A stretch of 64,000 nucleotides of DNA from an uncultured Rhizobium sp. (GCA_945952415.1 CAMFIF010000012.1:62001-126000); one strand, 5' to 3'; positions 16,607 through 25,999 are shown, numbered from the stretch's first letter. Notes: a model not told the origin generated them from the letters alone. Made by a program: numbers and translations.

Positions 16607-17767
16607 CTAACTGTTGAACGAGATGACGAGTGGCAGGCCGAACAGGCCAGCCCAGGCCTCGCTGCTCGCCCGTTGAATGTCGATGATCGACGTCCCCGCA
16701 GTCCACCAGCCGTTTCCGACTGCGACGATGACATCGGGCCGGTGGAGTGCCGATTGCAGGACCGGCCAGACGAGAAGCTGCTCGTAGCAGATCAGGGGTG
16801 CGATTTTCATATCGCCTGCATGGACCACGGGATTGGCAAAAAAATGCGCCCGTGCGCCGCCCTTGTCGCCAAACCAGCCTCTCCACGGCTGCCACATCGA
16901 ACCGGGAACTGGCATCCGCTCCCGATAAACAATCTCGTTTCCATCAGCCGACAGTTTGACAAGCACATTGTCGTAGCCTTGGCTGTCAACGACTGCTGCT
17001 CCCGCGATGACGGTGATGTCCGTATCCTTGAGCGCTCTCTGCCAGACGCGGCCAACCGTCGATGTCCAGAAACCGAGAGCGCTTTCCGGCAGCACGACCG
17101 TTGTGCCCTGCGGTTGAGAGCGAGCAAGGTCGATCAGTTCCTGTTGCCGCACGAGGTCCGTGTTGCGCCCGAGCGATACGCCCATTTCAAGATCGACACC
17201 TATCCACGACGCAGGTAGGATCACCTCCGTCCACTCAGCGGCGGACCAGAGCCAGAAGCCCATAATGGCTAAGGCAGCAGCCGGCCGATATCGCGTCGTC
17301 ATGACGGTCAGGCCGGCTGCCATCGCTGCGAGACCCCACCATCCCCAGCCAGGAAATAGAACGCCCGCGGCGGTGATCGGATGCGCCCATCCCAGAATAC
17401 CGAAAGGTGGAACGGCCATCACGACACACGCTACCATGTATCGGAGCGGCTTCTGCCACCCCCTGCGATCCGTCCAGAGCACGGCATGGACTGCCACGAA
17501 GGCGGAGGAGGCGACTAGCCAGAGCAGTAGACCGGGCCAGATATCCGATGAATAGAAGTTCGATACACCCTGCGGCAATCCACGTGATGCAGCGAGGAAG
17601 TAGGCTGCAGGGACCGACGTTGCCTGCAGGCGCGTGCGCGCCAACGACCAAAGCATGGGGAAGGCCCCTGCGACGGGCAAGAGAAGCACATCACCGCTCC
17701 AGCCGATCCATCCGACGCTCACTGATAGTGCAACGAGGACACCCGCCCGGAAGAGATTACGGCGCAT
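16607..17767 (-). CDS. traB: TraB, membrane protein with nitrilase-like domain
   Basis: 386-aa protein: a polytopic membrane half (about residues 1-190) followed by a carbon-nitrogen-hydrolase-like domain, the architecture shared with apolipoprotein N-acyltransferase. In Ti plasmids TraB raises conjugation efficiency. The catalytic Glu segment VVLPESALG (near 227) and Cys segment LICYEQLL (near 328) are present, but the segment aligned with the catalytic Lys reads VYRERMPVPG and has no lysine, so activity is doubtful. The start at 17767 overlaps traF by 11 bp; an ATG five codons earlier (17782) is possible. Confidence 0.88.
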   Translation of the reverse strand: MRRNLFRAGVLVALSVSVGWIGWSGDVLLLPVAGAFPMLWSLARTRLQATSVPAAYFLAASRGLPQGVSNFYSSDIWPGLLLWLVASSAFVAVHAVLWTDRRGWQKPLRYMVACVVMAVPPFGILGWAHPITAAGVLFPGWGWWGLAAMAAGLTVMTTRYRPAAALAIMGFWLWSAAEWTEVILPASWIGVDLEMGVSLGRNTDLVRQQELIDLARSQPQGTTVVLPESALGFWTSTVGRVWQRALKDTDITVIAGAAVVDSQGYDNVLVKLSADGNEIVYRERMPVPGSMWQPWRGWFGDKGGARAHFFANPVVHAGDMKIAPLICYEQLLVWPVLQSALHRPDVIVAVGNGWWTAGTSIIDIQRASSEAWAGLFGLPLVISFNS

Positions 17768-18323
17768 AGGTCCAAACCTCATGCGCCAATCCAAGGGTGC
17801 CGTCCATCGGAAGAGGACCGAAGTACCGGCTGTCGAACGAACCCGGGAACTCGGAATGGAGAAAGACCGCGCCGGGCGGAACGACACCACCATCGTAGTG
17901 CACCATCTCACGCCCCTGGCCGTCCGTCTGTGCAACGCGCGAATGAGGGAGTGGCCGGCCATCGATGCGGACATCATGGTGGATCTCGATCACCTGCCCG
18001 GATGTCGCCACAACCATCTTGATCAGTGGCGCGACGCGGCCGGCGCACAGACCGAAGCGCAGATATCGACGCGCCCGCGCCTCGCGCATCGCATCGGTAT
18101 CCGGTGGGCAAATGAAGACCAGATCGCCGACCAGGATCGGACGATCGGGCTCGACGATCCGCCACACGCCCAACGGCTCGCTCGGCGTCAGATTGACCCG
18201 AAAACCTGCCGCTCCGAGCAGAACGATGAAACCAAGTGTGAACAGGCTGACTCTGCTTATCCGATCGAACCAGACGAGCCGGTTCATGCGCCGGAGCACT
18301 CTATGTCGATGACGCGTCTTCAT
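17757..18323 (-). CDS. traF: TraF, signal-peptidase-like pilin-processing protease
   Basis: 188-aa inner-membrane serine protease of the S26 family. One N-terminal membrane helix (about residues 26-42) precedes the nucleophile segment LTPSEPLGVW (Ser48) and the general-base segment IKMVVATSG (Lys102). In RP4 and Ti-type systems TraF trims the TrbC pilin and catalyses its cyclisation. It overlaps traA by 4 bp and traB by 11 bp, so the three are translationally coupled. The substrate here should be the TrbC product at 4689-5069. Confidence 0.92.
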   Translation of the reverse strand: MKTRHRHRVLRRMNRLVWFDRISRVSLFTLGFIVLLGAAGFRVNLTPSEPLGVWRIVEPDRPILVGDLVFICPPDTDAMREARARRYLRFGLCAGRVAPLIKMVVATSGQVIEIHHDVRIDGRPLPHSRVAQTDGQGREMVHYDGGVVPPGAVFLHSEFPGSFDSRYFGPLPMDGTLGLAHEVWTYAP

Positions 18324-21300
18324 TTGAGAGTAAGCCCCTGAGCCCTTGTCTGCCGCAGTGCTTCAGTCTGTTTGAGTGCCGTCACGCTGCGCTCGTGGGC
18401 AGACAGTTGCTGCACGGTCCGCATCGTGTTCCACGCCTGTTGCACCTCACTTTTCTGGGCGGCGTTCATGCCCGACGTCACCCGATGGAAAGCCTCGCCG
18501 GTGGTGTCCTTCGCTGCGAGGGGCAGGAAGGTTCTCTCTCCGAAACGTTCGGTAACCGCCTTGGCGAAACCTTCGAGTTCAGCCTTAACCATTTTGTCGG
18601 CAAGCGCGTACTCAAGGCCCGATGACAGGTCGTTCCGGTCGATCGCATCACGCACACGCTCCAGCACGCTTTTCGCATTGGACGAGAGGGCAGGGATCTC
18701 CAGCGCAACCTGCCTACGCACCGCAAGCTCCTCGGCGTGATTTCGCCGTTCGGCGTCGCCGCGCTGGCGTAGGTAATCGCTGATGCTGTCCGCGAGCGGC
18801 GTCACATTCTTGAGCGCCCGGTCCCGGTCCGCTCTGTCGTTGCGGCTGGCGAGCAAACCCGTCTTGCCCTTGAGGGCACCGAAGGTTTCAGGCTCTGCAG
18901 TGATCCGTGAAAGCGTCTTCGCCGCGGTTGCGGGATCGCTCAACATCGCATCGACATTCGCCGCCTTGAACGCCGCTTCGGGCTGCGCGTAGACGTGATG
19001 GAAACGCATCGAGACTTCTTCCCATTGCTTCTTGAGCGCTGGGTCTGCAGTGAGCTTATCCTCGACGGCCTGGTCGATCGATTTCGGGAAAGTGGTGATA
19101 CCGGTCACCATGGGCTTGGCCTCCTTTGCTGCAGCGGGAATTGTGTTGGCCGTCGATGTTGTGAAGCTGAGTTTGGCGCCGATGGCCGCAAGCTTGCCTG
19201 CGAGATCGACGAGCTTTTGCCTCTGCCGGACCGTCCATTCGAGACGGTCACGCACGACGGTTCTGGCAACGTTGACGATGTTAAGGCCGCGTGCCTCGGC
19301 AAAGCGAAGTGCCTGCCGGTAGATGCTGCCGCCGGCGTAATCGAGCGTCGTTTCCTTGCAATTCCTGCGCGAAAGGATCTCGACCAGACCGTCAGCCTTG
19401 GCAAAAGATCGGCGGCCGTAATAGACGCCGAGATCCTCACGGTGACGGGTCATCGCCACATAGGTGAGGTGACGGTCAAGCGAGAGGGATGCCAGCACCT
19501 TGACCCGATCGACAGTGGCACCTTGGGCTTTGTGCACCGTGGTGGCATAACCATGATCGACATTGTTGTAGAAGCGCTGTTCGACCGTAACCTGGCGCAG
19601 ATGTTCGCCCTCGCCGATCTTGACCACGATGCGACCGGGTGCAGCTTCCACGACCTTGCCCAGCATACCATTCTTGACGCCGATCGATCCTTCATTCTTC
19701 AAGAAAACGATCTGGTCGCCGGCCGCAAAGCTCCTGACGCCATCGGCGGTCTTGAACACAAATCCCTGCTCGATGATGCCGCGCTCGATCAGTTTCGTGC
19801 GCGCCAGCTCGTTCAGCATGCGGACGTCACGGCGCAGGTGCGCCAGGATCAATGTGGACTTGGCAGGATCGTATTCGCGGTTCCAGTCTGAGATGAGGTT
19901 GGTGACCGCATCGGCCTTCAGCTCTGAGCCGATTATCTTGCCGTTGGACTGATAGGCTGCGAGGGCTTTGCCGACATGGCCGCGCGCGAGATCGAGCGAT
20001 GCATCGCGCATCCATTGCTCGCGCTGGCGATAGATCGTCTCGAGTTCCGCATAGCCGATACGATCGGCAATAGCGCGGAAGGCAGCACCCGCTTCGATCG
20101 GTTGAAGCTGCTCCGGATCGCCGACAAGGACGAGCTTGGCGCCAGCTTTGGTGACAGCTTCGACGAATGTCGCCATCTGCCGCGACGACACCATGCCGGC
20201 CTCGTCCAGAACGAAAACCGTCTTGTCGTCGAGCTGACCGCGACCCTGATTCCAGCGGAGTTCCCAGGACGACAGCGTGCGCGATACGATACCCGCTTCC
20301 TTCTCCAGACCTTCCGCGGCCTTGCCGGCAAGCGCACCACCGACGACGCGATAGCCGGCCGCTTCCCACGCCTCGCGCGCCGCCTTCATCATCGTGGTCT
20401 TGCCGGCGCCGGCGCGGCCGATCACGGCTGCAATCCGCTCAACACCAGCGACATGTCCGATCGCCGTCTTCTGCTCGTCAGACAGACGATCGTGCCGGGC
20501 GAATGTCGCGTCGAGCACGGTCTGCCTGACGCCATGCGACGACTGTTGAGAGAGCCAGATCGCCCGATTGGCCATCTCGGCTTCGAGCCGGATCAGCTCG
20601 CGTGTCGTGTATTTCGCCGGTGCGCGGATCCCGGTCACAAAATCCATTCGCTCGCGATCGAGCCGGAGGGTTTCGGGGTTCTGCAGGATGCGCGCCATCA
20701 GGCTTTGGAAGAGACCGCCATCATCGATATAGCGATGCAGGATCTTGGCGACGTCGCGCGCATCGAAGACACTCCTCTCCCGCGTTATCAGGTCGAGCAC
20801 GATTGCCGGATTCCGCTGGATCCTGCGGGCATTCTCTGCCCGCCGCGCCTCCTGCAGATCCAACCGTTCGAGCGCAGCTTTTTCCTCCGCAGGTTCATTC
20901 CCACTGGCTGCTTTTCTCTCTATCGCCTTCGTGCCAACACCAAGATGGATCGTGGGCGTAAGCTCGATTCCCTGTTTCTCGAAGGAGCGACCGTCGACCC
21001 GGAGGTCGAGGCCGGCCAACGCTAGATGCCGGTTCTGGCAGGCGAACCATCCGTCGCGAAAAGCATTGAAGTTTTCGAGGCCACCGGCCCAGAGCTCGTA
21101 GATGATTTTACCCGCATCGTTGCGCAGCGCTTTGCCGTCCGGTCCCACGACGGCCACCTTCTTCGAACCGAAACCGTCTTCGGTCAGCGGCCGCAAGGTT
21201 GTCATCAGATGGATATGCGGATTTCCTGGTGCATCATGAAAGACCCAGTCGGCCACCATGCCCTCGGCCGTTATGTGTCTCGCCACGAAATCCCGCACAA

Positions 21301-21640
21301 GCTCGATGTTCTGCTCGACCGACAGCTCTATCGGCAGAGCGATGGTGACATCCTTTGCAAGCTGCGCATCAGGCCGTTTCTCAAACTCCTCAACCTTGTT
21401 CCAGAACGCTTCCGACGCTTCCACGATAGACCGATCGGCAATCATCGATTGCAGCCATTCAGGCGCATCGGCGGGGATGACAACCTCTTCATGCAGCAGG
21501 CCTTGCTTGCGGGTGTAGTTGATCGTTCTCGCCTCACGCTCATAGTCCATCTTGGCGCAGTGCCGGTACGCAGCCGACAGCACGGCACTGCGACCGGAGC
21601 CGCGCGCAACGATGCTGACTGAAAAATGCGAGACGGCCAT
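18320..21640 (-). CDS. traA: TraA, MOBQ relaxase with helicase domain
   Basis: 1106-aa bifunctional conjugative relaxase. The N-terminal MobA/MobL domain (about residues 1-240) has candidate catalytic tyrosines at 25 and 33 and the metal-binding HDAPGNPHIH segment (His135, Asp136, His142, His144). A TraI/RecD-like helicase follows, with Walker A GRAGAGKTT near residue 405 and VFVLDEAGM as Walker B; RecD motif VHKAQGATVDRV is further on. It should nick oriT in the adjacent 21641-21895 region and stay bound to the 5' end. First gene of the traAFBH operon, divergent from traC. The open frame on the other strand at 18995-19891 is only a shadow. Confidence 0.95.
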   Translation of the reverse strand: MAVSHFSVSIVARGSGRSAVLSAAYRHCAKMDYEREARTINYTRKQGLLHEEVVIPADAPEWLQSMIADRSIVEASEAFWNKVEEFEKRPDAQLAKDVTIALPIELSVEQNIELVRDFVARHITAEGMVADWVFHDAPGNPHIHLMTTLRPLTEDGFGSKKVAVVGPDGKALRNDAGKIIYELWAGGLENFNAFRDGWFACQNRHLALAGLDLRVDGRSFEKQGIELTPTIHLGVGTKAIERKAASGNEPAEEKAALERLDLQEARRAENARRIQRNPAIVLDLITRERSVFDARDVAKILHRYIDDGGLFQSLMARILQNPETLRLDRERMDFVTGIRAPAKYTTRELIRLEAEMANRAIWLSQQSSHGVRQTVLDATFARHDRLSDEQKTAIGHVAGVERIAAVIGRAGAGKTTMMKAAREAWEAAGYRVVGGALAGKAAEGLEKEAGIVSRTLSSWELRWNQGRGQLDDKTVFVLDEAGMVSSRQMATFVEAVTKAGAKLVLVGDPEQLQPIEAGAAFRAIADRIGYAELETIYRQREQWMRDASLDLARGHVGKALAAYQSNGKIIGSELKADAVTNLISDWNREYDPAKSTLILAHLRRDVRMLNELARTKLIERGIIEQGFVFKTADGVRSFAAGDQIVFLKNEGSIGVKNGMLGKVVEAAPGRIVVKIGEGEHLRQVTVEQRFYNNVDHGYATTVHKAQGATVDRVKVLASLSLDRHLTYVAMTRHREDLGVYYGRRSFAKADGLVEILSRRNCKETTLDYAGGSIYRQALRFAEARGLNIVNVARTVVRDRLEWTVRQRQKLVDLAGKLAAIGAKLSFTTSTANTIPAAAKEAKPMVTGITTFPKSIDQAVEDKLTADPALKKQWEEVSMRFHHVYAQPEAAFKAANVDAMLSDPATAAKTLSRITAEPETFGALKGKTGLLASRNDRADRDRALKNVTPLADSISDYLRQRGDAERRNHAEELAVRRQVALEIPALSSNAKSVLERVRDAIDRNDLSSGLEYALADKMVKAELEGFAKAVTERFGERTFLPLAAKDTTGEAFHRVTSGMNAAQKSEVQQAWNTMRTVQQLSAHERSVTALKQTEALRQTRAQGLTLK

Positions 21641-21690
21641 GACGAGACAAGCTCCTTCAATCGAACAAAATCAACGCGTTTGTCAGGAGC

Positions 21691-21776
21691 GGGTGGCCCC
21701 GCCAAGGGGCAAAAGCAGAGCGTCGAATCAACGACGTATAATTGCGCCCTTCGGATCCGTCCTTGCGAACGGACGG
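21691..21776. other. oriT: Origin of transfer (oriT) with RSF1010/pTi-like nic region
   Basis: GTATAATTGCGCCCT at 21736-21750 resembles the nic core of RSF1010 and Ti plasmids (TAAGTGCGCCCT). By analogy the nick would fall after the G at 21746. It is flanked by inverted repeats GCCCC/GGGGC (21696-21710) on one side and CCGTCC/GGACGG (21757-21776) on the other. Its place between divergent traA and traC is standard for this plasmid class. Confidence 0.8.
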
Positions 21777-21792
21777 GATGATGCTCAAAAGT

Positions 21793-21840
21793 GTAGGCTC
21801 CGCCTACTCGCATTTCTGTTAGTAGATCGGCACGCCGATC
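21793..21840. repeat. Two short perfect hairpins around the third lux-type box
   Basis: GTAGGC-TCC-GCCTAC (21793-21807) and GATCGGC-AC-GCCGATC (21825-21840) flank the lux-type box. They may be protein sites or help extrude single-strand structure at oriT. Function is unknown. Confidence 0.55.
21807..21822 (+). promoter_or_regulatory. lux-type box 3 (candidate tra box) between traA and traC
   Basis: CTCGCATTTCTGTTAG keeps CT-N12-AG and matches box 1 at 11 of 16 positions; the following TAGATCG is identical to box 2. A TraR box at this divergent promoter is expected from Ti plasmids. Binding is inferred. Confidence 0.55.
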
Positions 21841-21852
21841 TGAACGACTCTG

Positions 21853-21876
21853 GCTGCATGAATCACATCATGCAGC
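21853..21876 (+). repeat. 9-bp inverted repeat in the traC leader
   Basis: GCTGCATGA (21853-21861) and TCATGCAGC (21868-21876) with a 6-nt loop, ending 19 bp before the traC start. It could be a repressor site or an mRNA hairpin that limits traC translation. Confidence 0.5.
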
Positions 21877-21895
21877 AACAGAGGACAATCCAGAG

Positions 21896-22192
21896 ATGAA
21901 GAAGCCATCCTCCAAGATCCGCGAAGAAATCGCCAAACTCCAGGAGCAGCTCAAGCACGCGGAAACGAGAGAGGCCGAGCGCATCGGTCGCATCGCACTG
22001 CGGGCAGGCCTTGGAGAGATCGAGATAGAGGAGACCGAACTTCAGGCGGCGTTCGAGGAATTGGCGAAACGGTTTCGCGGAGGAAAACCCGGGACGAACG
22101 GAAGGAAAGGGGCAGGCGAGAGCAGCACCGGCGGCGGGCAAGTCCAGGCGCTCGCGTCTGGCGCGACTTCAGGCAGCGCTGGTGAGGCTTGA
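21896..22192 (+). CDS. traC: TraC, oriT-processing accessory protein
   Basis: 98-aa small protein, first gene of traCDG. It starts with [23 protein letters not shown] and is highly charged, with a coiled-coil-like first half and a low-complexity basic/Gly tail. This matches the TraC family of Ti-like plasmids, which acts with TraA at oriT and is thought to be a conjugal-DNA-processing accessory protein. ATCCAGAGATG gives a weak ribosome site. TraD begins 4 bp after its stop. The upstream hairpin at 21853-21876 may affect its expression. Confidence 0.88.
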   Translation: MKKPSSKIREEIAKLQEQLKHAETREAERIGRIALRAGLGEIEIEETELQAAFEELAKRFRGGKPGTNGRKGAGESSTGGGQVQALASGATSGSAGEA

Positions 22193-22196
22193 GAGG

Positions 22197-22412
22197 ATGA
22201 GCAGGAATGCAACGTCCGACGCCCGAAAGAAGGACACGCGCGACAAGATCGAGCTCGGCGGCCTCATCGTCAAAGCCGGTCTCCGCTTTGAGAAGCGAGC
22301 GCTTCTGCTGGGCGCTTTGATCGACCTGCGAAAGCGACTGAAGTTCGACGATAGCGAGCGATCCCGACTGACAGCGATCGGGGCGGAGGCGTTCGGCAAT
22401 GAAGGTGAATAG
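22197..22412 (+). CDS. traD: TraD, small conjugal transfer protein
   Basis: 71-aa protein, the same length as TraD of Ti-type plasmids. The core [22 protein letters not shown] followed by [13 protein letters not shown] is the family signature. The start was taken at ATG 22197; a GTG at 22182 is in frame but would overlap traC. It overlaps traG by 14 bp. Its molecular role is unclear; it is always found between traC and the coupling protein TraG. This is not the F-plasmid TraD. Confidence 0.86.
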   Translation: MSRNATSDARKKDTRDKIELGGLIVKAGLRFEKRALLLGALIDLRKRLKFDDSERSRLTAIGAEAFGNEGE

Positions 22413-24333
22413 GATCGTTCTCGTCATTTTGCCCGCGGTCATGATGGGTGCCACCGTCTTCGCGATGACAGGGATAGAGACGTGGCTTTCCGGGTTCGGA
22501 AAGACCGAGGCTGCAAAGCTTGCCCTAGGACGGGCAGGGGTCGCGGCGCCGTACGTGGCGGCTGCCGCCCTCGGCCTGATATTCCTGTTCTCAACCGCCG
22601 GGTCAGCCAGCATTCGCGCCGCGGGCCTCGGTGCTACTGTGGGAAACGCCGCAGTTATCCTGGCGGCATGCTTGCGGGAAGGCGTGCGACTTGCGGCGCT
22701 CTCCTCACAGGTGCCAGCTGACAAATCCGCGCTGTCTTATCTCGATCCATCGACCATGATCGGCGCGGCTGCTGCACTGATGTCGGGCTGTTTCGCTATG
22801 CGCGTGGCGATAATCGGCAACGCCGCCTTCGCGCGGGCTGCGCCGAAACGCATCACTGGTAAACGCGCCTTGCACGGCGAGGCCGACTGGATGACACTTG
22901 CCGAAGCCGAGAAGCTTTTCCCGATGACCGGCGGCATTGTCGTCGGTGAGCGGTATCGCGTCGACCGTGACAGCGTTGCCGGCATCTCTTTCCGTGCCGA
23001 TACCACCGAGACCTGGGGTGCAGGTGGCAAGTCTCCCCTGCTTTGTTTCGACGGATCGTTCGGCTCCTCGCATGGTATCGTCTTCGCTGGATCGGGCGGT
23101 TTCAAAACGACCTCAGTCACGATCCCGACTGCTCTGAAATGGGGCGGATCACTCGTTATCCTCGATCCCTCAAACGAGGTCGCGCCCATGGTGTCGAAAC
23201 ATCGCGAGGAGGCGGGACGGCGCGTCAGGATTCTCGATCCGCGCAAACCCGCGACCGGCTTCAACGCCCTCGACTGGGTAGGTCAATTCGGCGGCACGAA
23301 GGAGGAGGACATCGCCTCGGTTGCATCCTGGATCATGAGCGACAGCGGTCGCGCAAGCGGTGTGCGTGACGACTTCTTCCGTGCCTCAGGCCTGCAACTC
23401 CTGACGGCGATCATCGCCGATGTCTGCCTGTCCGGGCACACGCCCCAGGAGCAGCAGAGCCTGCGCCAGGTGCGGGCCAACCTTGCCGAGCCCGAGCCGC
23501 AATTGCGAAAGCGCCTGCAGGATATCTACGACAATTCGGGATCGGAGTTCGTGAAGGAAAACGTCGCCGCCTTCGTCAACATGACGCCGGAAACCTTCTC
23601 CGGTGTTTATGCCAATGCGATCAAGGAGACGCACTGGCTTTCATACCAGAACTACGCCGCGCTCGTGTCTGGTTCGACATTCCGGACCGACGATATCGCA
23701 TCGGGCAAAACGGACGTGTTCATCAACATCGATCTCAAGACACTGGAAACCCATAGCGGATTGGCGCGTGTGGTGATCGGTTCGTTTCTGAACGCCTTCT
23801 ACAATCGCGACGGCGCGATGGATGGCCGCGCCCTCTTCCTCCTCGATGAGGTCGCCCGCCTGGGCTACATGCGCATTCTGGAGACCGCGCGAGACGCGGG
23901 TCGCAAGTACGGTATCACGCTGACGATGATCTATCAGTCGATCGGCCAGTTGCGCGAGACCTATGGCGGGCGCGATGCGTCCAGCAAGTGGTTTGAAAGC
24001 GCGAGCTGGATCAGTTTTGCCGCCATCAACGATCCGGAAACCGCCGACTACATCTCTCGCCGCTGCGGGATGACGACGGTCGAGATCGATCAGGTCAGCC
24101 GTAGCTTTCAGTCGCGCGGCTCATCGCGGACCCGGTCAAAGCAGCTTGCCGCTCGGCCGCTCATCCAGCCGCACGAAGTGTTGCGCATGAGGGCGGACGA
24201 ACAGATCGTGTTCACGGCAGGCAACCCGCCGCTGAGGTGCGGTCGCGCCATCTGGTTCCGGCGAAACGATATGAAGGCCTGCGTTGAGCAGAGCAGGTTC
24301 TCGCGGTGCGAAGCGCCCGCCTATGAACAATGA
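22399..24333 (+). CDS. traG: TraG, VirD4-family type IV coupling protein
   Basis: 644-aa coupling protein that links the TraA relaxosome to the Trb channel. Two or more membrane helices occupy the first about 150 residues. The ATPase core carries a Walker A-like GSGGFKTTS segment (around residues 233-241) and Walker [12 protein letters not shown], followed by the [15 protein letters not shown] region typical of VirD4/TraG. It overlaps traD and ends the traCDG operon. No clear terminator follows; 24334-24502 shows no gene. Confidence 0.95.
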   Translation: MKVNRIVLVILPAVMMGATVFAMTGIETWLSGFGKTEAAKLALGRAGVAAPYVAAAALGLIFLFSTAGSASIRAAGLGATVGNAAVILAACLREGVRLAALSSQVPADKSALSYLDPSTMIGAAAALMSGCFAMRVAIIGNAAFARAAPKRITGKRALHGEADWMTLAEAEKLFPMTGGIVVGERYRVDRDSVAGISFRADTTETWGAGGKSPLLCFDGSFGSSHGIVFAGSGGFKTTSVTIPTALKWGGSLVILDPSNEVAPMVSKHREEAGRRVRILDPRKPATGFNALDWVGQFGGTKEEDIASVASWIMSDSGRASGVRDDFFRASGLQLLTAIIADVCLSGHTPQEQQSLRQVRANLAEPEPQLRKRLQDIYDNSGSEFVKENVAAFVNMTPETFSGVYANAIKETHWLSYQNYAALVSGSTFRTDDIASGKTDVFINIDLKTLETHSGLARVVIGSFLNAFYNRDGAMDGRALFLLDEVARLGYMRILETARDAGRKYGITLTMIYQSIGQLRETYGGRDASSKWFESASWISFAAINDPETADYISRRCGMTTVEIDQVSRSFQSRGSSRTRSKQLAARPLIQPHEVLRMRADEQIVFTAGNPPLRCGRAIWFRRNDMKACVEQSRFSRCEAPAYEQ

Positions 24334-24502
24334 AGAGCATCGGAGAAATCAGCATAGCGACGACCGACAGGGCGTGATTTCGGGAATTCTCGTCATGCTT
24401 CGGTCGGATACCGGGCAGCAGCAGGAGGCTTAGCATAGCGCCGCGTAAGCGGAGGCCGGGACCGACTGCACCCGACTGGGGCATTCCGCTTCAGACGGTC
24501 GC

Positions 24503-24724
24503 TTACTCGCCGGAGACACCCTCTGTCAGTCCGTCGAAAACCTCCATCATCGCGTTGATTATGGCTTGGCCAAGAGCATTACCAGCGACGCGGACGTCGT
24601 CTTCAGAACCATCGCGAGCAGCACGGGCAAGTTCATACCCCTGATCCGCGACAATCTGCTTGGCGACTTCGATGGCCCAGAGGCCAAAGTCCCCACAGTT
24701 GTCGATTTGGACAGCATCTTCCAT
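24503..24724 (-). CDS. Hypothetical protein, 73 aa
   Basis: Not recognised. A strong ribosome site, AGGAGG, lies a few bases before the ATG at 24724, which argues for a real gene. The product is acidic and mostly helical (IEVAKQIVADQGYELARAARDG, then VFDGLTEGVSGE) and has no signal peptide or metal-binding motif. It lies between traG and the WGR gene, on the strand opposite both. The 196 bp upstream (24725-24920) contain nothing else that I can support. A small plasmid-conserved protein is the most that can be said. Confidence 0.65.
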   Translation of the reverse strand: MEDAVQIDNCGDFGLWAIEVAKQIVADQGYELARAARDGSEDDVRVAGNALGQAIINAMMEVFDGLTEGVSGE

Positions 24725-24920
24725 CTGCGCCTCCTGTGATCAGTTTGGGAGCTTCTTTTCATAGACATTGCGCAATCACAAGCGCGAGGCAGCAATGTGA
24801 ATGAGGTCAATTACCTATGCGGACGTAGATTTCTGTTGCCCCTCGATACATCACGGAAAGGAATCGTTTGATCTCTGATGATTCAAAACATTCGTTGGAC
24901 GACGCCCCCCTAGAAACACG

Positions 24921-25193
24921 ATGATGTTTTGCATGATCTCCCAGCCCTACCACCTTTATATCGAGAAATCGGACATCACGAAAAACATGGCCCGCTTCTA
25001 CGCGATGTCGATCGAGCTGAACCTGTTCGGAGAGGCATGCCTGACGCGGCGATGGGGAAGGATTGGGACGAGCGGTCAAGTGAAAACTCATCAGTTCGAA
25101 AAGGAACAGGACGCGGTCGATCTCTTCCTTGATCTTCTGAGGCAAAAACGCCGCCGGGGATATCGGGCAATCGGCTCTGTCGCTTCGCAGTAA
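24921..25193 (+). CDS. WGR-domain protein
   Basis: 90-aa protein that is essentially one WGR domain: LYIEKSDITKNMARFYAMS, the name-giving RRWGRIGTSGQ near residues 43-53, then FEKEQDAVDLFLDLLRQKRRRGY. WGR domains occur in eukaryotic PARPs, where they bind DNA, and as stand-alone proteins on many rhizobial plasmids, where the function is unknown; nucleic-acid binding is a reasonable inference. It is a single gene, convergent with the toxin-antitoxin pair on its right. No strong ribosome site precedes the tandem ATGs at 24921/24924. Confidence 0.85.
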   Translation: MMFCMISQPYHLYIEKSDITKNMARFYAMSIELNLFGEACLTRRWGRIGTSGQVKTHQFEKEQDAVDLFLDLLRQKRRRGYRAIGSVASQ

Positions 25194-25279
25194 ACACCCG
25201 ACGATACTGCCGCTGGCAAAAGAGAATGTGAGGGCGGACCTTGGTCTTCTCGAACAGAGACCCCGCTGTCCACACTCCG

Positions 25280-25696
25280 CTATCTCGATCGGCTAACTTC
25301 CGCAAAGGACTTTCGACGGGCAATAAATTCGCGCAGAAGGGGCAAAAAGAATGCCTTGCTAAAGTGACCAAGCGGAGGCTCAGGCTCCAAATAGAACGAC
25401 TGGCCTATGATATCGCTGTTAAATTCATCCAGGATGAGCCACAGCGGAAGATCTGCATCAAGACCCGCGCGTCGCTTTTCGATGGTCGGAATCTCGACGG
25501 CAAAACGATTTCGGTCGGGCATCTTTGTCGTGATCGGGAAAAACAAGACAAGATCGCCACCCGACCTCGCGATCCGCACGCCGACAGCCACAGGACGGTT
25601 CTTGCGCCCTTCTGTTTCTCCCTCGGTTGCCTCATGGTTCCACAGATATGGATATCGAACGACCACAGCCGTCTGGACCTCGTCATATCCGCTCAT
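25280..25696 (-). CDS. PemK/MazF-like toxin
   Basis: 138-aa protein resembling the MazF/PemK endoribonuclease family: VVRYPYLWNHEATEGETEGRKNRPVAVGV near the N-terminus is a form of the family's P(L)-R-PVVV opening, and LFFPITTK matches the conserved central strand and ITT segment. It overlaps the upstream antitoxin gene by 4 bp. Members cleave mRNA and stabilise plasmids by post-segregational killing. The family match is moderate; the genetic pairing with a Phd-type antitoxin strengthens it. Confidence 0.75.
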   Translation of the reverse strand: MSGYDEVQTAVVVRYPYLWNHEATEGETEGRKNRPVAVGVRIARSGGDLVLFFPITTKMPDRNRFAVEIPTIEKRRAGLDADLPLWLILDEFNSDIIGQSFYLEPEPPLGHFSKAFFLPLLREFIARRKSFAEVSRSR

Positions 25697-25959
25697 CGGC
25701 TTGTCTCATCGGACTGGGCGTAGGCATCGACGGCCTCTTCAAATTCAGCAAACAGCTCGTCGGACATCGTCTCCAGTCTGCCTACAGAGCGACGATCCGA
25801 CTGGCGCATAAGACGTTCGTAATCGTCTATGTTCAGCAACACCAATCGCGGCTTGTTGCGTTGGGTGATCGTGACAGGGTGTCGAAGTGCCTCGGCGATA
25901 ATATCTCCGGATTTCCGAGAAAGGTCGCTTGTCGTGTAGGAGCCGTTCCTGCTTGTCAT
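25693..25959 (-). CDS. Phd/YefM-family antitoxin
   Basis: 88-aa protein. The N-terminal YTTSDLSRKSGDIIAEALRHPVTIT followed by KPRLVLLNIDDYERLM is the Phd/YefM DNA-binding fold; the acidic C-terminus (EFEEAVDAYAQSDE) would neutralise the toxin. Translation of the toxin is coupled through an ATGA overlap. Direct and inverted repeats at 26000-26023, just upstream, look like the autoregulatory operator. Confidence 0.88.
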   Translation of the reverse strand: MTSRNGSYTTSDLSRKSGDIIAEALRHPVTITQRNKPRLVLLNIDDYERLMRQSDRRSVGRLETMSDELFAEFEEAVDAYAQSDETSR

Positions 25960-25999
25960 GTAGCCAGCCTCAATACGATTAGGGTGAAAGGGTCTCAGT

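Noticed and set aside
18995..19891. 298-codon open frame on the plus strand inside traA
   Set aside because: Shadow of a strongly conserved gene on the other strand; no domain and typical of high-GC antisense frames.
21785..21797. CAAAAGTGT as a further half-box on the minus strand near oriT
   Set aside because: Matches the ACACTTTTG core of boxes 1 and 2, but the flanking CT and AG positions are wrong; the box at 21807-21822 fits better.
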